From assembly GCF_000374305.1 (NCBI RefSeq), contig NZ_KB894093.1:434001-498000 (forward strand): a stretch of DNA of 64,000 bases, given 5' to 3'. Made by a program: the position numbers and the translations under genes. This stretch comes from Actinomadura flavalba DSM 45200. GTDB taxonomy: Bacteria; Actinomycetota; Actinomycetes; Streptosporangiales; Streptosporangiaceae. The notes under the pieces are model-generated. The model was not told the origin of the DNA. It was given only the letters and a program-made list of their open reading frames with translations, and did not search any database. Shown here piece by piece: positions 18,501 to 26,891 of this stretch; position 1 is the first letter of the stretch, and every line of letters begins with the position of its first letter.

Positions 18501-20390
18501 GACGCCCTCGGGCGGCGCGTACCGCAGGCCCAGGTCGTAGATCCAGGCGTGGTCGCGTTCGAGCGGCTGGATCTTGTAGGGCCGTTCGTCGATGACCTCG
18601 ACGCCCATGTTCTGGAGCAGCGGCAGGATGCGCGACAGGTAGATCGGCTCGCCCAGCCGGTAGATCTTCAGCCTGCGGACGCCGGGTTCGGCTCCGGCGG
18701 GCTCCCACAGGTCGATGGCGGTGTCGTCGTCGGCCTCGCCCGCGCCGTCGGCGAGCGCGTCGATGCGCAGCAGGTCGCCGACGGCGACGGCGGCGGTGAA
18801 GTCGGCCTTGTATCCCTCGGGGAACGCGTCGCCGTAGCGCTCGATGAGCGTGGCGGCGCGGTCCTCGTCGCACTCGTCCGTGATCGCGTCGGCGAGGAAG
18901 TCGGCCCAGGAGCGGGTGGCGTTGGCCAGCCGCAGCTCCAGCGCCTCGGCGTCGACGTCGGGCAGGGGCTGCCCGCGCTCCACCCGCACCACCACGTGCA
19001 GCCGCGCCACGAACGACTCGCTGACGTTGGCGCTGTAGTCGACGTTCACGCCGTCGAACGCGGCGCGCAGGATGTCCTGCACGCGCAGCCTGACCTTCGT
19101 CGTGTAGCGGTCGCGCGGCAGGTAGACCATGCACGACATGAACCGGCCGTACAGGTCCTTGCGCAGGAACAGTTTGAGCTGGCGGCGCTCGCGCAGCCGC
19201 AGCACGCCGAGCGCGATGTGCAGCAGGTCGTCGGCCGAGGTCTGGAACAGCTCGTCGCGCGGGTAGGTCTCCAGGATCTCCACGAGGTCCTGGCCGTCGT
19301 AGCTGTCGGCGGTGAAGCCCGCCTTCTCCAGCACGGTGTCGAGCTTGCGCTTGAGCACCGGCACGTGCCCGATCGACTCGCTGTACGCGACGTGGGTGAA
19401 CAGGCCGAGGAAGCGCCGCTCACCGATGACGGCGCCGTCCGCGTCGAAGGTCTTGACGCCGATGTAGTCGAGGTAGACCGGCTTGTGCACGGTCGAGCGC
19501 GAGTTCGCCTTGGTGATGACGAGCAGGTGCTTCTCGGTCGCCCGCTTGCGCACCTCGGGCGGCAGCGCCGCGAAGCTGCGCGACTCGGTCTTGTCGTCGC
19601 GCAGGATGCCCAGGCCGGTGCCCGCGACGGGCCGCAGGACGGTCTGGTCGTCCGAGAGCAGGTAGTCGCGGGCCCCGAGGAAGGTGAAGTGGCTCGCGCC
19701 GAGCCAGTCGAGCAGTTCGACGCCCTCGGCCAGTTCGCCGTCGGGCAGCGGCGGGGGCTCGTCCCGGATGCCCCGCGCGATCGTCAGGGCGCGCTCGCGC
19801 ATCTTGGTCTCGTCCTCGAAGGCGACGCGGACGTCGCCCAGGACGCGGCGCAGGTCGCGTTCGAGGTCGTCGATCTTGGCCCGGTCGGGGACTCGGCCCA
19901 CCTCGACGTGAATCCACGACTCGTCGAGGTCGGTGGGGCTGTCGAGCTTGCCGCGGAAGGCCCGCAGGTGACCGGCGATGTCACGGTCCACACCGAGCAG
20001 GGGGTGCACGGTCAGGTGGTTGACGAGCCGGTGCCGGCTCAGCTCCATCGTGACCGAGTCGACGAGGAAGGGCATGTCGTCGGTGACGACCTGCACGATG
20101 GTGCGGCCCGGGTCCCAGCCGTCCTCCTCGACGGTCGGGTTGAACACGCGGACCTTCGCGCGGCCCTGCGGCCGCTCGGCGCCGAGCCGCCGGTGCGCCA
20201 TCGCCGGGCCGAACACCTCTTCGGGCGTGCGGCGGGTGAGGTCGTCGGGGGCGACGTTGCGGTAGTAGAGCCGCAGGTATCCGAGGGTCTCCGCCAGGTC
20301 GCCGTCGCCGCCCTGCGCCGCGACGTACGCCTGCGCGGCCCTCCTGAGCAGATCGTCCTTGGCCTGGTCGAGCTCGCCGCCCATCAACAC
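15534..20390 (-). CDS. gdh: NAD-specific glutamate dehydrogenase, large type
   Basis: 1618 aa, in the 180-kDa class known from Streptomyces and proteobacteria; converts glutamate to 2-oxoglutarate and ammonia using NAD. The N-terminal half holds the ACT-like regulatory regions. The catalytic domain shows SVARGGLRWSDRLEDFRTE and VPAGAKGGFVGK, with catalytic Lys at about 847, and a conserved C-terminal helical region. The GTG at 20390 has GAGGAG 4 nt upstream; an ATG two codons later is equally possible. Monocistronic, between an orphan small membrane gene and a kinase. Confidence 0.95.
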   Translation of the reverse strand: MLMGGELDQAKDDLLRRAAQAYVAAQGGDGDLAETLGYLRLYYRNVAPDDLTRRTPEEVFGPAMAHRRLGAERPQGRAKVRVFNPTVEEDGWDPGRTIVQVVTDDMPFLVDSVTMELSRHRLVNHLTVHPLLGVDRDIAGHLRAFRGKLDSPTDLDESWIHVEVGRVPDRAKIDDLERDLRRVLGDVRVAFEDETKMRERALTIARGIRDEPPPLPDGELAEGVELLDWLGASHFTFLGARDYLLSDDQTVLRPVAGTGLGILRDDKTESRSFAALPPEVRKRATEKHLLVITKANSRSTVHKPVYLDYIGVKTFDADGAVIGERRFLGLFTHVAYSESIGHVPVLKRKLDTVLEKAGFTADSYDGQDLVEILETYPRDELFQTSADDLLHIALGVLRLRERRQLKLFLRKDLYGRFMSCMVYLPRDRYTTKVRLRVQDILRAAFDGVNVDYSANVSESFVARLHVVVRVERGQPLPDVDAEALELRLANATRSWADFLADAITDECDEDRAATLIERYGDAFPEGYKADFTAAVAVGDLLRIDALADGAGEADDDTAIDLWEPAGAEPGVRRLKIYRLGEPIYLSRILPLLQNMGVEVIDERPYKIQPLERDHAWIYDLGLRYAPPEGVPEDSLKGLFQDAFSALWRGDIENDGFNALVLHTGLDWRQTMVLRAYALYLRQTGTSFSKRYIEQVLLRNAGITRLLIRLWESRLDPKLADGEAERSLGISEELTGKLDEVASLDEDRILRAYLAMIKATLRTNHYQRKPYLSLKFDPQAIPDLPQPLPRYEVYVYSPKVEGVHLRYGSVARGGLRWSDRLEDFRTEILGLVKAQAVKNTVIVPAGAKGGFVGKQLPPASDREAFMQAGIACYTDFISGLLDITDNLVDGKVVPPADVVRHDGDDTYLVVAADKGTATFSDIANGVAAEYGFWLGDAFASGGSVGYDHKAMGITARGAWESVKYHFRSLGTDVQTEDFTVVGIGDMSGDVFGNGMLLSEHIRLVAAFDHRHVFLDPDPDPAASFAERRRMFALPRSSWADYDASVISKGGGVYPRDAKSIRITPEVRAALGLPDGVHALTPFELIRAALTAPVDLLWNGGIGTYVKAASENNAEVGDKANDAVRVDGAELRCKVVGEGGNLGLTQLGRIEFARDGGLINTDFIDNSAGVDTSDHEVNIKILLDQVVRDGGLAREQRDALLDAMTDEVGALVLRDNYAQNVVLAAAREQAPAMLHVHTRKMRRLERTGRLKRRLEFLPDDKALSERRQAGQGLTGPEFSVLLAYAKLSLDGDLGPSDLPDDPYLESWLVDYFPTPLRERFRAAMDRHPLRREIITTAVVNDLVNASGITFVFRINEETGASPSDIARAYLVAREVFEMPELWRSIESLDHEVDTSTQISMLLETRKLTERGARWLLHNRRTPFDIRSTIDFFAAGAAELSEHLPSVLRGLDLNAYEQRRDAWAERGVPEHLAARAAMLVPAFSTLDVVSIAHDMDRPVGEVAEVYFDLADRLQLSRLREPIIRLPRDDRWRSMARAALRDDLYAAHATLTRSVLATSAPGTPEEERLARWVAKNETATSRAEQTLQEIWESDSFDLATLSVALGAVRTLATTSTLPNTPA

Positions 20391-20611
20391 CCAACTCCTC
20401 GCAGAACCGTCGTCACCCCGTCGTGACGCCGCTCACGCCGCCAGCGTAGCCAGGAACCGGTCCAAAGCCGACTCCCGCCCCGCCCGACGTGGCGCCTACC
20501 ACCTTGCCAGCCCGCCACCGTTCCCACCGCCGAACCGGCCAACCCCGACTACCCGGACGACGGCCGCACCCGCCCGGTCCCCAGGCGCGGCGCCGGAAAG
20601 CCGTCCCCGGC

Positions 20612-20811
20612 GCCTGACGACCGGATCGCGGTGCCGCCGCAGCGTCGCGCAGCGGGGTCGGGCGCCCGTGTTGGTGGTGCCTGGCGGCCGGATCGCGGTG
20701 CGGCCGCGGCGTCGCGCGGCGGGGTCAGGCGCCCGTATGCCGGTGCCTGGCGGCCGGATCGCGGTGCTTGCCGCGGCGTCGCGCGGCGGGGTCAGGCGCC
20801 CGTGTTGCCGG
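20612..20811. repeat. Three tandem copies of a 66-67-bp unit at the kinase 3' end
   Basis: Units start at 20612, 20679 and 20745, each with GGATCGCGGTG...GTCGCGC-GCGGGGTC-GGCGCCCGT. The third unit contains the kinase stop codon and last codons (GGC AAC ACG GGC GCC TGA), so the array looks like repeated duplication of the gene's own 3' end. The rest of 20391-20791 has no gene. Confidence 0.75.
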
Positions 20812-22315
20812 TGCCCGAGCCCGGCTCGCCCGGGCCCGGGCCGGGGTCGGGGGGCGGTTCGGTGTTGCCGGGCGGCGTGGGTTCGGCAGGGGGCGTGGTC
20901 GGCGCGGTCGGGCCGGGCGTCGTCGGCCGGGCCGTGGGCGTCGCGGGCGGCTTGGGAGGGGCGCTCGTCTCCTGCGGCGCCGTCGGCGAGTCCGACGGGG
21001 CGGGCGAGTCGGACGGCGTCGGCCCGTAGCCCGGCGGGGCCTGCGGGGCGGTGGCCTCCGGCGCCACGCCGCTGCGCCTGGGCCGGGGCTCGTAGGTGCT
21101 CGACGGCGACTCGGACGTGCCCGGGTCGGTGACGCGGGTCGAGGAGGCGCTCTTCTCCGGGCCGGTGAGCGCCATGATCACGAACGTGACGCCCACCGCG
21201 AGGACGAGCGCGCCCGCCGCCGCGACGGCACCCATCCGCTGCCCGGAACGGCTCAGCGCGGCGGGCAGCAGGGCCGGGCGCCGGCGCGCCGCCGTTCCGC
21301 CCGTCCCGGCGGACGGCGCCGTGCTGGTCGCCGCGACGCCCGCGAGCGGCAGGAGGTCACCGGTGACCCCGGGACCGTCCATGACGTCGGTGTAACCGGG
21401 GTCGGTCCACTCGGCGGCGTGCGCGCTGCCCGCCGCGAGCATCGCCACGTCGTCGTCCGCGTAGTCCGGGACGGCCGGAACGTCGCCGGTGCCGAGCGTC
21501 CGCATGAGGACCTGCGCGGCACTCGGCCGGCGGGCGGGCTCCTTGTCGAGGCACTCGGCGAGCAGGTCGCGCAGCGGGCCGGTGAGCCCGTGCAGGTCGG
21601 GCTCCTCGTGCAGCACCCGGTTGATCACGGCGTGGATGGAGTCCTGCCCGAACGGCGGTTCGCCCGTCGCGGCGTAGGTGAGCGTGGCCGCCCAGCAGAA
21701 GACGTCGGCGGCGGTGCCGATCTCCTCGCCCTTGATCTGCTCGGGCGCCATGTAGGACGGCGTGCCGATGACGCGGCTGGTGAGCGTGGTCGTGCCGCTG
21801 ATGGCGCGGGCGACGCCGAAGTCGATGACGCGCGGCCCGTCCGGGCCGATGAGCACGTTGTGGGGCTTGAGGTCGCGGTGCACGATGCGGCCCTGGTGGA
21901 TCGCGGCGAGCGCCGTCGCGGTGCCGACCGCCAGCCGCTCCAGCGCGGCGCCCGACAGCGGCCCCTCGTCCTGCACGAGCTGGTTGAGGGAGGGGCCGGG
22001 CACGTACTCGCTGACGATGTAGGGCCGGTCGCCGTCGACGTCGGCGTCGATCACCTGCGCGGTGCAGAAGGACGCGACGCGCTTGGCGACGTCGAGTTCG
22101 CGCAGGAAGCGCGCGCGGGCCTTGTCGTCGGCGGTGAGGTCGGCGTGCAGCAGCTTCACCGCGTAGCGGGGTGCGTCGGCGGCGGGCTCGGCGTCGTCCG
22201 GGTCGGCCGGGGCGCCGAGGAACACGGCGCCCTGCCCGCCCTCACCGACGCGGCCGAGCAGCACGTACGGGCCCAGCCGGTCAGGGTCGCCCGATCGCAG
22301 CGCCCCAAGCTTCAT
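20792..22315 (-). CDS. Transmembrane Ser/Thr protein kinase
   Basis: 507 aa. Kinase domain about 15-275: glycine loop GRVGEGGQGAVFLG (21-34), Lys54 in YAVKLL, catalytic HRDLKPHN (146-153), DFG (165-167), activation-loop Thr residues (SGTTTLTS), APE-like APEQ (190-193). It should be active. A single membrane segment lies at 361-383 and is followed by about 120 extracytoplasmic residues very rich in Pro, Thr and Ser, with no PASTA domain, so it differs from PknB. Signal and substrates unknown. ATG start. The 3' end is duplicated downstream as tandem repeats. Confidence 0.93.
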   Translation of the reverse strand: MKLGALRSGDPDRLGPYVLLGRVGEGGQGAVFLGAPADPDDAEPAADAPRYAVKLLHADLTADDKARARFLRELDVAKRVASFCTAQVIDADVDGDRPYIVSEYVPGPSLNQLVQDEGPLSGAALERLAVGTATALAAIHQGRIVHRDLKPHNVLIGPDGPRVIDFGVARAISGTTTLTSRVIGTPSYMAPEQIKGEEIGTAADVFCWAATLTYAATGEPPFGQDSIHAVINRVLHEEPDLHGLTGPLRDLLAECLDKEPARRPSAAQVLMRTLGTGDVPAVPDYADDDVAMLAAGSAHAAEWTDPGYTDVMDGPGVTGDLLPLAGVAATSTAPSAGTGGTAARRRPALLPAALSRSGQRMGAVAAAGALVLAVGVTFVIMALTGPEKSASSTRVTDPGTSESPSSTYEPRPRRSGVAPEATAPQAPPGYGPTPSDSPAPSDSPTAPQETSAPPKPPATPTARPTTPGPTAPTTPPAEPTPPGNTEPPPDPGPGPGEPGSGTGNTGA

Positions 22316-22708
22316 GCTTCGACCGTCTCCTTCGCTGAGTCGTGACGTGACCAGCCTGTCACGCCGGACGGCCGCCGTCGCCCCGGTCGGGTCGATCGCC
22401 CGGCATTTCGCCGCGCCGGGCGTGGCGCGCCCGCCCGGAACGATGGACCCCCTCGTTGTGAGACGCGGGCCTCACGGGGATGGTTGACCCGGTCCGGGGA
22501 GGAACGGTCGATTCGCCGGGCGGTGGCCGTTCGCGATCTTTGTCCGGTCCGATCGTAGCCGCGACCCCGGCGTGCAACACCCCCCAACTACTGACAACAT
22601 GCGACATTTCTGCAGGTCAACACGCCTTTTCCGGACGATTGACGAGTGTTACGACGACGACACGGGTAGATCGTCACGTGGATGATCTTGTAAGGAGGTA
22701 CGACGCGT
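22316..22708. other. Divergent intergenic region between the kinase and nlpC genes
   Basis: 393 bp that must hold the promoters of the kinase and the NlpC/P60 gene. Somewhat less GC-rich near 22580-22700 (a TTGACG hexamer at about 22639, GTGTTACG after it). No gene or recognised riboswitch was found, including the ydaO-type element that precedes some NlpC/P60 genes. Confidence 0.4.
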
Positions 22709-23365
22709 ATGTCCATCCCCTTAAAGGCCGCCTGCGGTGCGGCGACGGTCACGCTGGCGATCGCGTCCGGCGCGGCCACGGCACAGGCCGCACCGGAGCG
22801 GCCGGAGCGACCGGTCGCCGCGCACGCGGTGAAGCAGAAGACTCCACGTCCGGCCGCACAGAGCAAGACCGCCAAGACCAAGAGCACGTCGGCGCGCAAC
22901 GCGCAGCGCCTCGCGGCCCTGCAACAGGCCGTCCGCAAGAAACGCAAGGCCATGACGGCCAAATGGGATCGCCGCGCGCAACGCGCGGTGACGTTCGCAC
23001 TCGCACAACGCGGCAAACCGTACCGATGGGGTGGTACCGGCAGCGGCGGATTCGACTGCTCGGGCCTGGTGCAACAGGCATGGAAACGCGCCGGAGTCGG
23101 CATTCCGCGCGTCACCAACGACCAGTACGCCAAGATCCGCGACCGCGTCGCGAAGAAGAACCTGCGCGCGGGTGACCTGGTGTTCTTCAACCGGCTCGGT
23201 CACGTCGGACTCTACCTGGGCGACAACACGTTCATCCATTCGCCACGCCCGGGCAGGACGGTCACGAAGGAGAAGATGACCGGCTACTACACGCGCAACT
23301 ACGTGGGAGCCGTACGGCCCGCCTGGACGAAACTGCCGGCCGTGCCCACCTCGCTCGACGGCTGA
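22709..23365 (+). CDS. Secreted NlpC/P60 cell-wall hydrolase
   Basis: 218 aa. Signal peptide (1 to about 27, AQA-A), a Lys/Ala-rich linker with coiled-coil character (50-90), then a C-terminal NlpC/P60 domain: GKPYRWGGTGSGGFDCSGLV with catalytic Cys117, His165 in LGHVGLYLGD, and His177 as the third residue. It should cleave D-Glu-meso-DAP type bonds of peptidoglycan stem peptides. ATG with an ideal AAGGAGGT (22692-22699) 9 nt upstream, suggesting strong translation. Such hydrolases are often MtrA-controlled; mtrA is in this window, but a site here is not demonstrated. Confidence 0.93.
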   Translation: MSIPLKAACGAATVTLAIASGAATAQAAPERPERPVAAHAVKQKTPRPAAQSKTAKTKSTSARNAQRLAALQQAVRKKRKAMTAKWDRRAQRAVTFALAQRGKPYRWGGTGSGGFDCSGLVQQAWKRAGVGIPRVTNDQYAKIRDRVAKKNLRAGDLVFFNRLGHVGLYLGDNTFIHSPRPGRTVTKEKMTGYYTRNYVGAVRPAWTKLPAVPTSLDG

Positions 23366-23382
23366 TCCGCCATCATGGCGGC

Positions 23383-23982
23383 ATGACCACGCTCGACGGC
23401 CGCCACGTCTACACGCGCGCCGACCTCATGTCCGTATACGGCATCGGGCTCAGCACGCTGGAGAAGTGGTACCGCGAACGTGCCCGCAACGGGCATCCGG
23501 CGGCCGCCGGGACGTCCGGCGGACGCCTGGTCTGGGACGCCGCGGAGTGGGACGGCTGGTACGCGACACGGCGGGACGCCCGTTCCCCGGGCGTCCCGCC
23601 GGGGCTCGCCGCCCGGCGGGACCTCGCCGACCGGCACGGCTTAAGCACGCACCGGCTCAAGGAGCTGTGGGCCGACCGCGCCCGCAACGGCCATCCCGAA
23701 CCCGCCCATCGGCACGGCAAGGCCCTGTACTGGGACGAAGCCGAATGGAACACCTGGTACACGGCGCTGCACGCGCCACCCGCCGCACCGGACGACCTCG
23801 TGACGCTCGCCGAGGCCGCCCGCATCCTCGGGCTCGCCCCGACGAGCGTCACCGTGTACCCGAGCCGTCCGCCGCGCGGCTGGCCCGAGCCCGCGCGCGT
23901 CGAGCCGCTCGGCGGCGGACGCGTCCGCCGCCTCTACCGGCGCCGCGACATCGACGCCTACGCCGCTACACGCCGGGCGTGA
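23383..23982 (+). CDS. Protein of three tandem helix-turn-helix-like modules
   Basis: 199 aa. Three related modules make up almost the whole protein: residues 13-60, 79-126 and 142-193. Modules 1 and 2 share the sequence order DL--YG-STL-KWYRERARNGHP---GG-LVWDAAEWDGWY / DL--HGLST--LKELWADRARNGHP---GKALYWDEAEWNTWY; module 3 (AEAARILGLAPTSV...GWPEP...YRRRDIDAY) is more diverged. The pattern (helix-turn-helix, wing, acidic-aromatic end) is like MerR/AlpA/excisionase DNA-binding domains. A single chain with three such heads may bind spaced half-sites. ATG 23383. Its last 17 bp overlap the convergent acetoacetyl-CoA synthetase gene. Function unknown. Confidence 0.82.
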   Translation: MTTLDGRHVYTRADLMSVYGIGLSTLEKWYRERARNGHPAAAGTSGGRLVWDAAEWDGWYATRRDARSPGVPPGLAARRDLADRHGLSTHRLKELWADRARNGHPEPAHRHGKALYWDEAEWNTWYTALHAPPAAPDDLVTLAEAARILGLAPTSVTVYPSRPPRGWPEPARVEPLGGGRVRRLYRRRDIDAYAATRRA

Positions 23983-25921
23983 AGTACGCCAGCGACTCGG
24001 GGTTCGCCATCGAGTCGGGGTTGGCGGCCCGCTCGACGGGCGTGCCCTGGAGGATCTTGCGCACCGGCACCTCCAGCTTCTTGCCCGACAGCGTGCGCGG
24101 GACGCCCGGGACGACGTGGATCGCGTCGGGCACGTGCCGGGGCGACAGCGCGTCCCGCAGCGCGCGGCGCAGCCGGGCGGCCAGGTCGTCGGTCAGCTCC
24201 CGGCCGGGCGTGAGCTGCACGTACAGCAGCAGGCGGCCTTCCTGTCCCAGCCGTCCGGTGTCGATGACGAGGCTGTCGGCGATCTCGTCGAACGCCTCGA
24301 CGACGCGGTAGAAGTCGGCCGTGCCCATCCGGACGCCGCCGCGGTTGAGCGTCGAGTCGGAGCGGCCGTAGATGACGCAGCCGCCGTCGGGCAGCACCTT
24401 GATCCAGTCGCCGTGCCGCCATACGCCGGGATAGGTGTCGAAGTACGACTCGCGGTACCGGGCGTCGTCCGGGTCGTTCCAGAACGAGACGGGCATCGAC
24501 GGCATCGGCTCGGTGATGACCAGTTCGCCGACCTCGTCCAGGACGGGGTTCCCGGCGTCGTCGAACGCCTCGACGCGCGCGCCGAGGCCGCGGCACTGGA
24601 TGACGCCCGCCCGCAGCGGCAGCAGCGGCGAGGGCCCGACGAAGCCGGTGCACAGGTCGGTGCCACCGGAGAACGAGCCGAGCAGCAGGTCCGAGCCGAC
24701 CGCGTCGTACACCCAGGCGAAGCCCTCGGGCGGCAGCGGGGAGCCGGTCGAGCCGATGCCGCGCAGCCGCGACAGGTCGTGTTGTTCGCCGGGGCGGCGG
24801 CCCTCCTTGCGCGACGCCATCAGGTAGGGCGCGCCGACGCCGAGGTAGGTGACGCCCTCCTGTTCGGCCAGCGCCCACAGGTCGAGCGGGGCGCCGTCGT
24901 ACAGGACGACGGTGGCGCCGACGAGCAGGCCGCCCATCAGGTAGTTCCACATCATCCAGCCGGTCGTGGTGTACCAGAGGAAGACGTCGCCGGGGCCGAG
25001 GTCCTGGTGGAAGGACAGCGCCTTGAGGTGTTCCAGGACGATGCCGCCGTGGCCGTGCACGATCGGCTTGGGCAGCCCCGTGGTGCCGGAGGAGTACACG
25101 ACCCAGAGCGGATGGTCGAACGCGACCCGCGCGAACGCGAGGTCTTCGCCGGGCACGGGCAGGTCGGCGTAGGACAGGCCCGCGCGCAGCCCGTCCGGCG
25201 CGGCGGCCGGGTCGAGGTAGGGGACGAGGACGGTCGTGCCGACGGACGGCAGCGCGGCCTCGATCTCGGCTACGGTGGCGCGGCGGTCGAACCGCTTGCC
25301 GTTGTAGGCGTATCCGTCGACCGCGATCAGGACTTTGGGCTCGATCTGCGCGAACCGGTCGATCACCGAGGACGATCCGAAGTCGGGCGAGCACGACGTC
25401 CAGATCGCGCCGAGGGACGCGCAGGCCAGGAAGCAGATCAGCGCCTCGGGGATGTTCGGGAGGTATCCGGCGACCCGGTCGCCCTCGCCGACGCCCCGCG
25501 CGCGCAGTCCCGCGCGGATCTCCGCGACGTGCAGGGCCAGTTCGCCCCAGGTCAGCACGCGGTGCCCGCCAGCCTCGGACCGGAAGACCACGGCGGTCTC
25601 GTCCGGGTGCTCGCCGGCGCGGCGCAGCGCCGTCGCGGCGTAGTTCAGCGTGGCGCCGGGGAACCAGCGCAGGCCGTCCACCGGCATCGGGCCGCCCGTG
25701 CGGACGGGGCCGTCGCCGCGGCGGCCCACGACGTCGAAGTACGACCAGATCGCGTCCCAGAACGCGTCGACCTCGCGGACCGACCAGCTCCACAGCTCGT
25801 CGTAGGACTCGGTGAGGATGCCGCGATCCCAGAGCCAGTGCTGGAAGTGCGTCGCGCGGGCGTTGGCGACGACGGCGTCGGTCGGCTCCCAGAGCGGGGT
25901 CTCCCGCGACACCTCGGACAT
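23966..25921 (-). CDS. Acetoacetate--CoA ligase (acetoacetyl-CoA synthetase)
   Basis: 651 aa, matching AacS-type enzymes in length. Activates acetoacetate with ATP and CoA. ANL-superfamily motifs: P-loop YSSGTTGLPKPIVHGHGG, aromatic motif TTTGWMMWNYL, and GDWIKVLPDGGCVIYGRSDSTLNRGG. Lys in the C-terminal SGKKLEVPVRKIL is the catalytic lysine region. The N-terminal stretch with FWDAIWSYFDV is specific to acetoacetyl-CoA synthetases. ATG start at 25921. Role: salvage of ketone-body carbon or supply of acetoacetyl-CoA. Confidence 0.94.
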   Translation of the reverse strand: MSEVSRETPLWEPTDAVVANARATHFQHWLWDRGILTESYDELWSWSVREVDAFWDAIWSYFDVVGRRGDGPVRTGGPMPVDGLRWFPGATLNYAATALRRAGEHPDETAVVFRSEAGGHRVLTWGELALHVAEIRAGLRARGVGEGDRVAGYLPNIPEALICFLACASLGAIWTSCSPDFGSSSVIDRFAQIEPKVLIAVDGYAYNGKRFDRRATVAEIEAALPSVGTTVLVPYLDPAAAPDGLRAGLSYADLPVPGEDLAFARVAFDHPLWVVYSSGTTGLPKPIVHGHGGIVLEHLKALSFHQDLGPGDVFLWYTTTGWMMWNYLMGGLLVGATVVLYDGAPLDLWALAEQEGVTYLGVGAPYLMASRKEGRRPGEQHDLSRLRGIGSTGSPLPPEGFAWVYDAVGSDLLLGSFSGGTDLCTGFVGPSPLLPLRAGVIQCRGLGARVEAFDDAGNPVLDEVGELVITEPMPSMPVSFWNDPDDARYRESYFDTYPGVWRHGDWIKVLPDGGCVIYGRSDSTLNRGGVRMGTADFYRVVEAFDEIADSLVIDTGRLGQEGRLLLYVQLTPGRELTDDLAARLRRALRDALSPRHVPDAIHVVPGVPRTLSGKKLEVPVRKILQGTPVERAANPDSMANPESLAYFTPGV

Positions 25922-26017
25922 AGTGCACCCCTCCCCGGCGCGCTGCGTCGCGCGACCCGTCCAATATCGAACGCCGAGGCCGCCGGGCGCAACCCGGCGA
26001 TCATGCAGAAGCGCTCG

Positions 26018-26728
26018 TCAGAGGCGTGTGACGGTCCGGACGGCGGTCAGCAGCGCGTCGGTGGCGGCCAGGGTCGGCAGCACCTCGTCGGCGCCGGCGG
26101 CCCGCAGCTCGGCGGCGGTGGCGCTGCCCGTCGCGACCGCGATGACGGGCGTCCGCGCGATCTTGGCGGCCTGCACGTCGCGGGGCGAGTCGGCGATGTA
26201 GACGGTGGCGTCCTCGGTGAACCGGGCGCCGTGCTTGGCGGCCGTCCGCGTGCGCGCGACCTCCAGCAGCGACGCCTTGCTGTAGACGCCGTTCTCGTAG
26301 CCGCCGGTGTCGAGGTCGAGCGGACCGGCCAGGCCCAGCTCGGTGAGCTTCAGTTCCGCGTTCGGCTGGAGCGATCCGGTCAGGACCGACTGGACGGTGC
26401 CGGGCTCGCGGGCCAGCGCGTCCAGCGCCTCGCGCGCACCGGCCAGCACCCGTCCGTACGCGCGCAGCTCCGCGCGGCGGGCGGCGAACGCGCGGACGAG
26501 CGCGTCCATGAACGCCGGCAGGTGGTCGTCGGTGGTGACGATGTCGTTGAACGCGAGCGTCTCGAAGATGATCTCCGACTCGGTGCGGCCGGGCGTCGGG
26601 GCGAGCCGCACGAGCTGCCGCCCGGTCGTGGCCCGGAACGCGTCCGCGTACGCCTCGCGGGTCACGCGCCCGACGTCCACCAGCGTGTGGTCGACGTTCC
26701 ACAGCACCAGCCGGTTCGGCGTCGTCAT
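26018..26728 (-). CDS. HAD-superfamily protein with Asn in place of the nucleophile Asp
   Basis: About 236 aa. Fold of a phosphoglycolate-phosphatase-like HAD hydrolase: motif I region LVLWNVDHTLVDV, motif II VLTGS, motif III Lys region, motif IV YIADSPRDVQAAK. The first Asp of DxDxT, which forms the phospho-enzyme, is Asn here (codon AAC), so phosphatase activity is doubtful. The ATG at 26728 is chosen because it begins just before motif I and has GGGA upstream; starts at 26797 or 26770 would add a Pro-rich, unrelated leader. Not linked to any pathway by its neighbours. Confidence 0.85.
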   Translation of the reverse strand: MTTPNRLVLWNVDHTLVDVGRVTREAYADAFRATTGRQLVRLAPTPGRTESEIIFETLAFNDIVTTDDHLPAFMDALVRAFAARRAELRAYGRVLAGAREALDALAREPGTVQSVLTGSLQPNAELKLTELGLAGPLDLDTGGYENGVYSKASLLEVARTRTAAKHGARFTEDATVYIADSPRDVQAAKIARTPVIAVATGSATAAELRAAGADEVLPTLAATDALLTAVRTVTRL

Positions 26729-26801
26729 TCCACATCCCAGCGCGGTCGGAGGGGGCTCGGGCGTGCTCATCGTGGTGGGTTCCGGCGCGCACCGCAAGCG
26801 G

Positions 26802-26813
26802 AGTTATCCACAG
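26802..26813 (+). repeat. Solo AGTTATCCACAG 12-mer (contains a DnaA box)
   Basis: Perfect TTATCCACA at 26804-26812 in the gap between the HAD gene and pruA. The context CGGAGTTATCCACAGGCC is the same as at the left end of the 34.6-kb element. Confidence 0.7.
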
Positions 26814-26891
26814 GCCCGGCCGGAGTCGCGCACGCGGGAGTTCTGTGTCGCAGGATGGGCGGGAGCCGGTCCGGATGGGGCGGTCAGGGTC

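Noticed and set aside
14076..20426. Very long open frame opposite the NAD-GDH gene
   Set aside because: Antisense shadow: the minus strand encodes a complete, motif-bearing GDH, and the plus reading is low-complexity Val/Arg/Gly/His sequence without domains.
22316..22708. c-di-AMP (ydaO) riboswitch before the NlpC/P60 gene
   Set aside because: Expected by analogy with other actinobacterial hydrolase genes, but its conserved core was not found.
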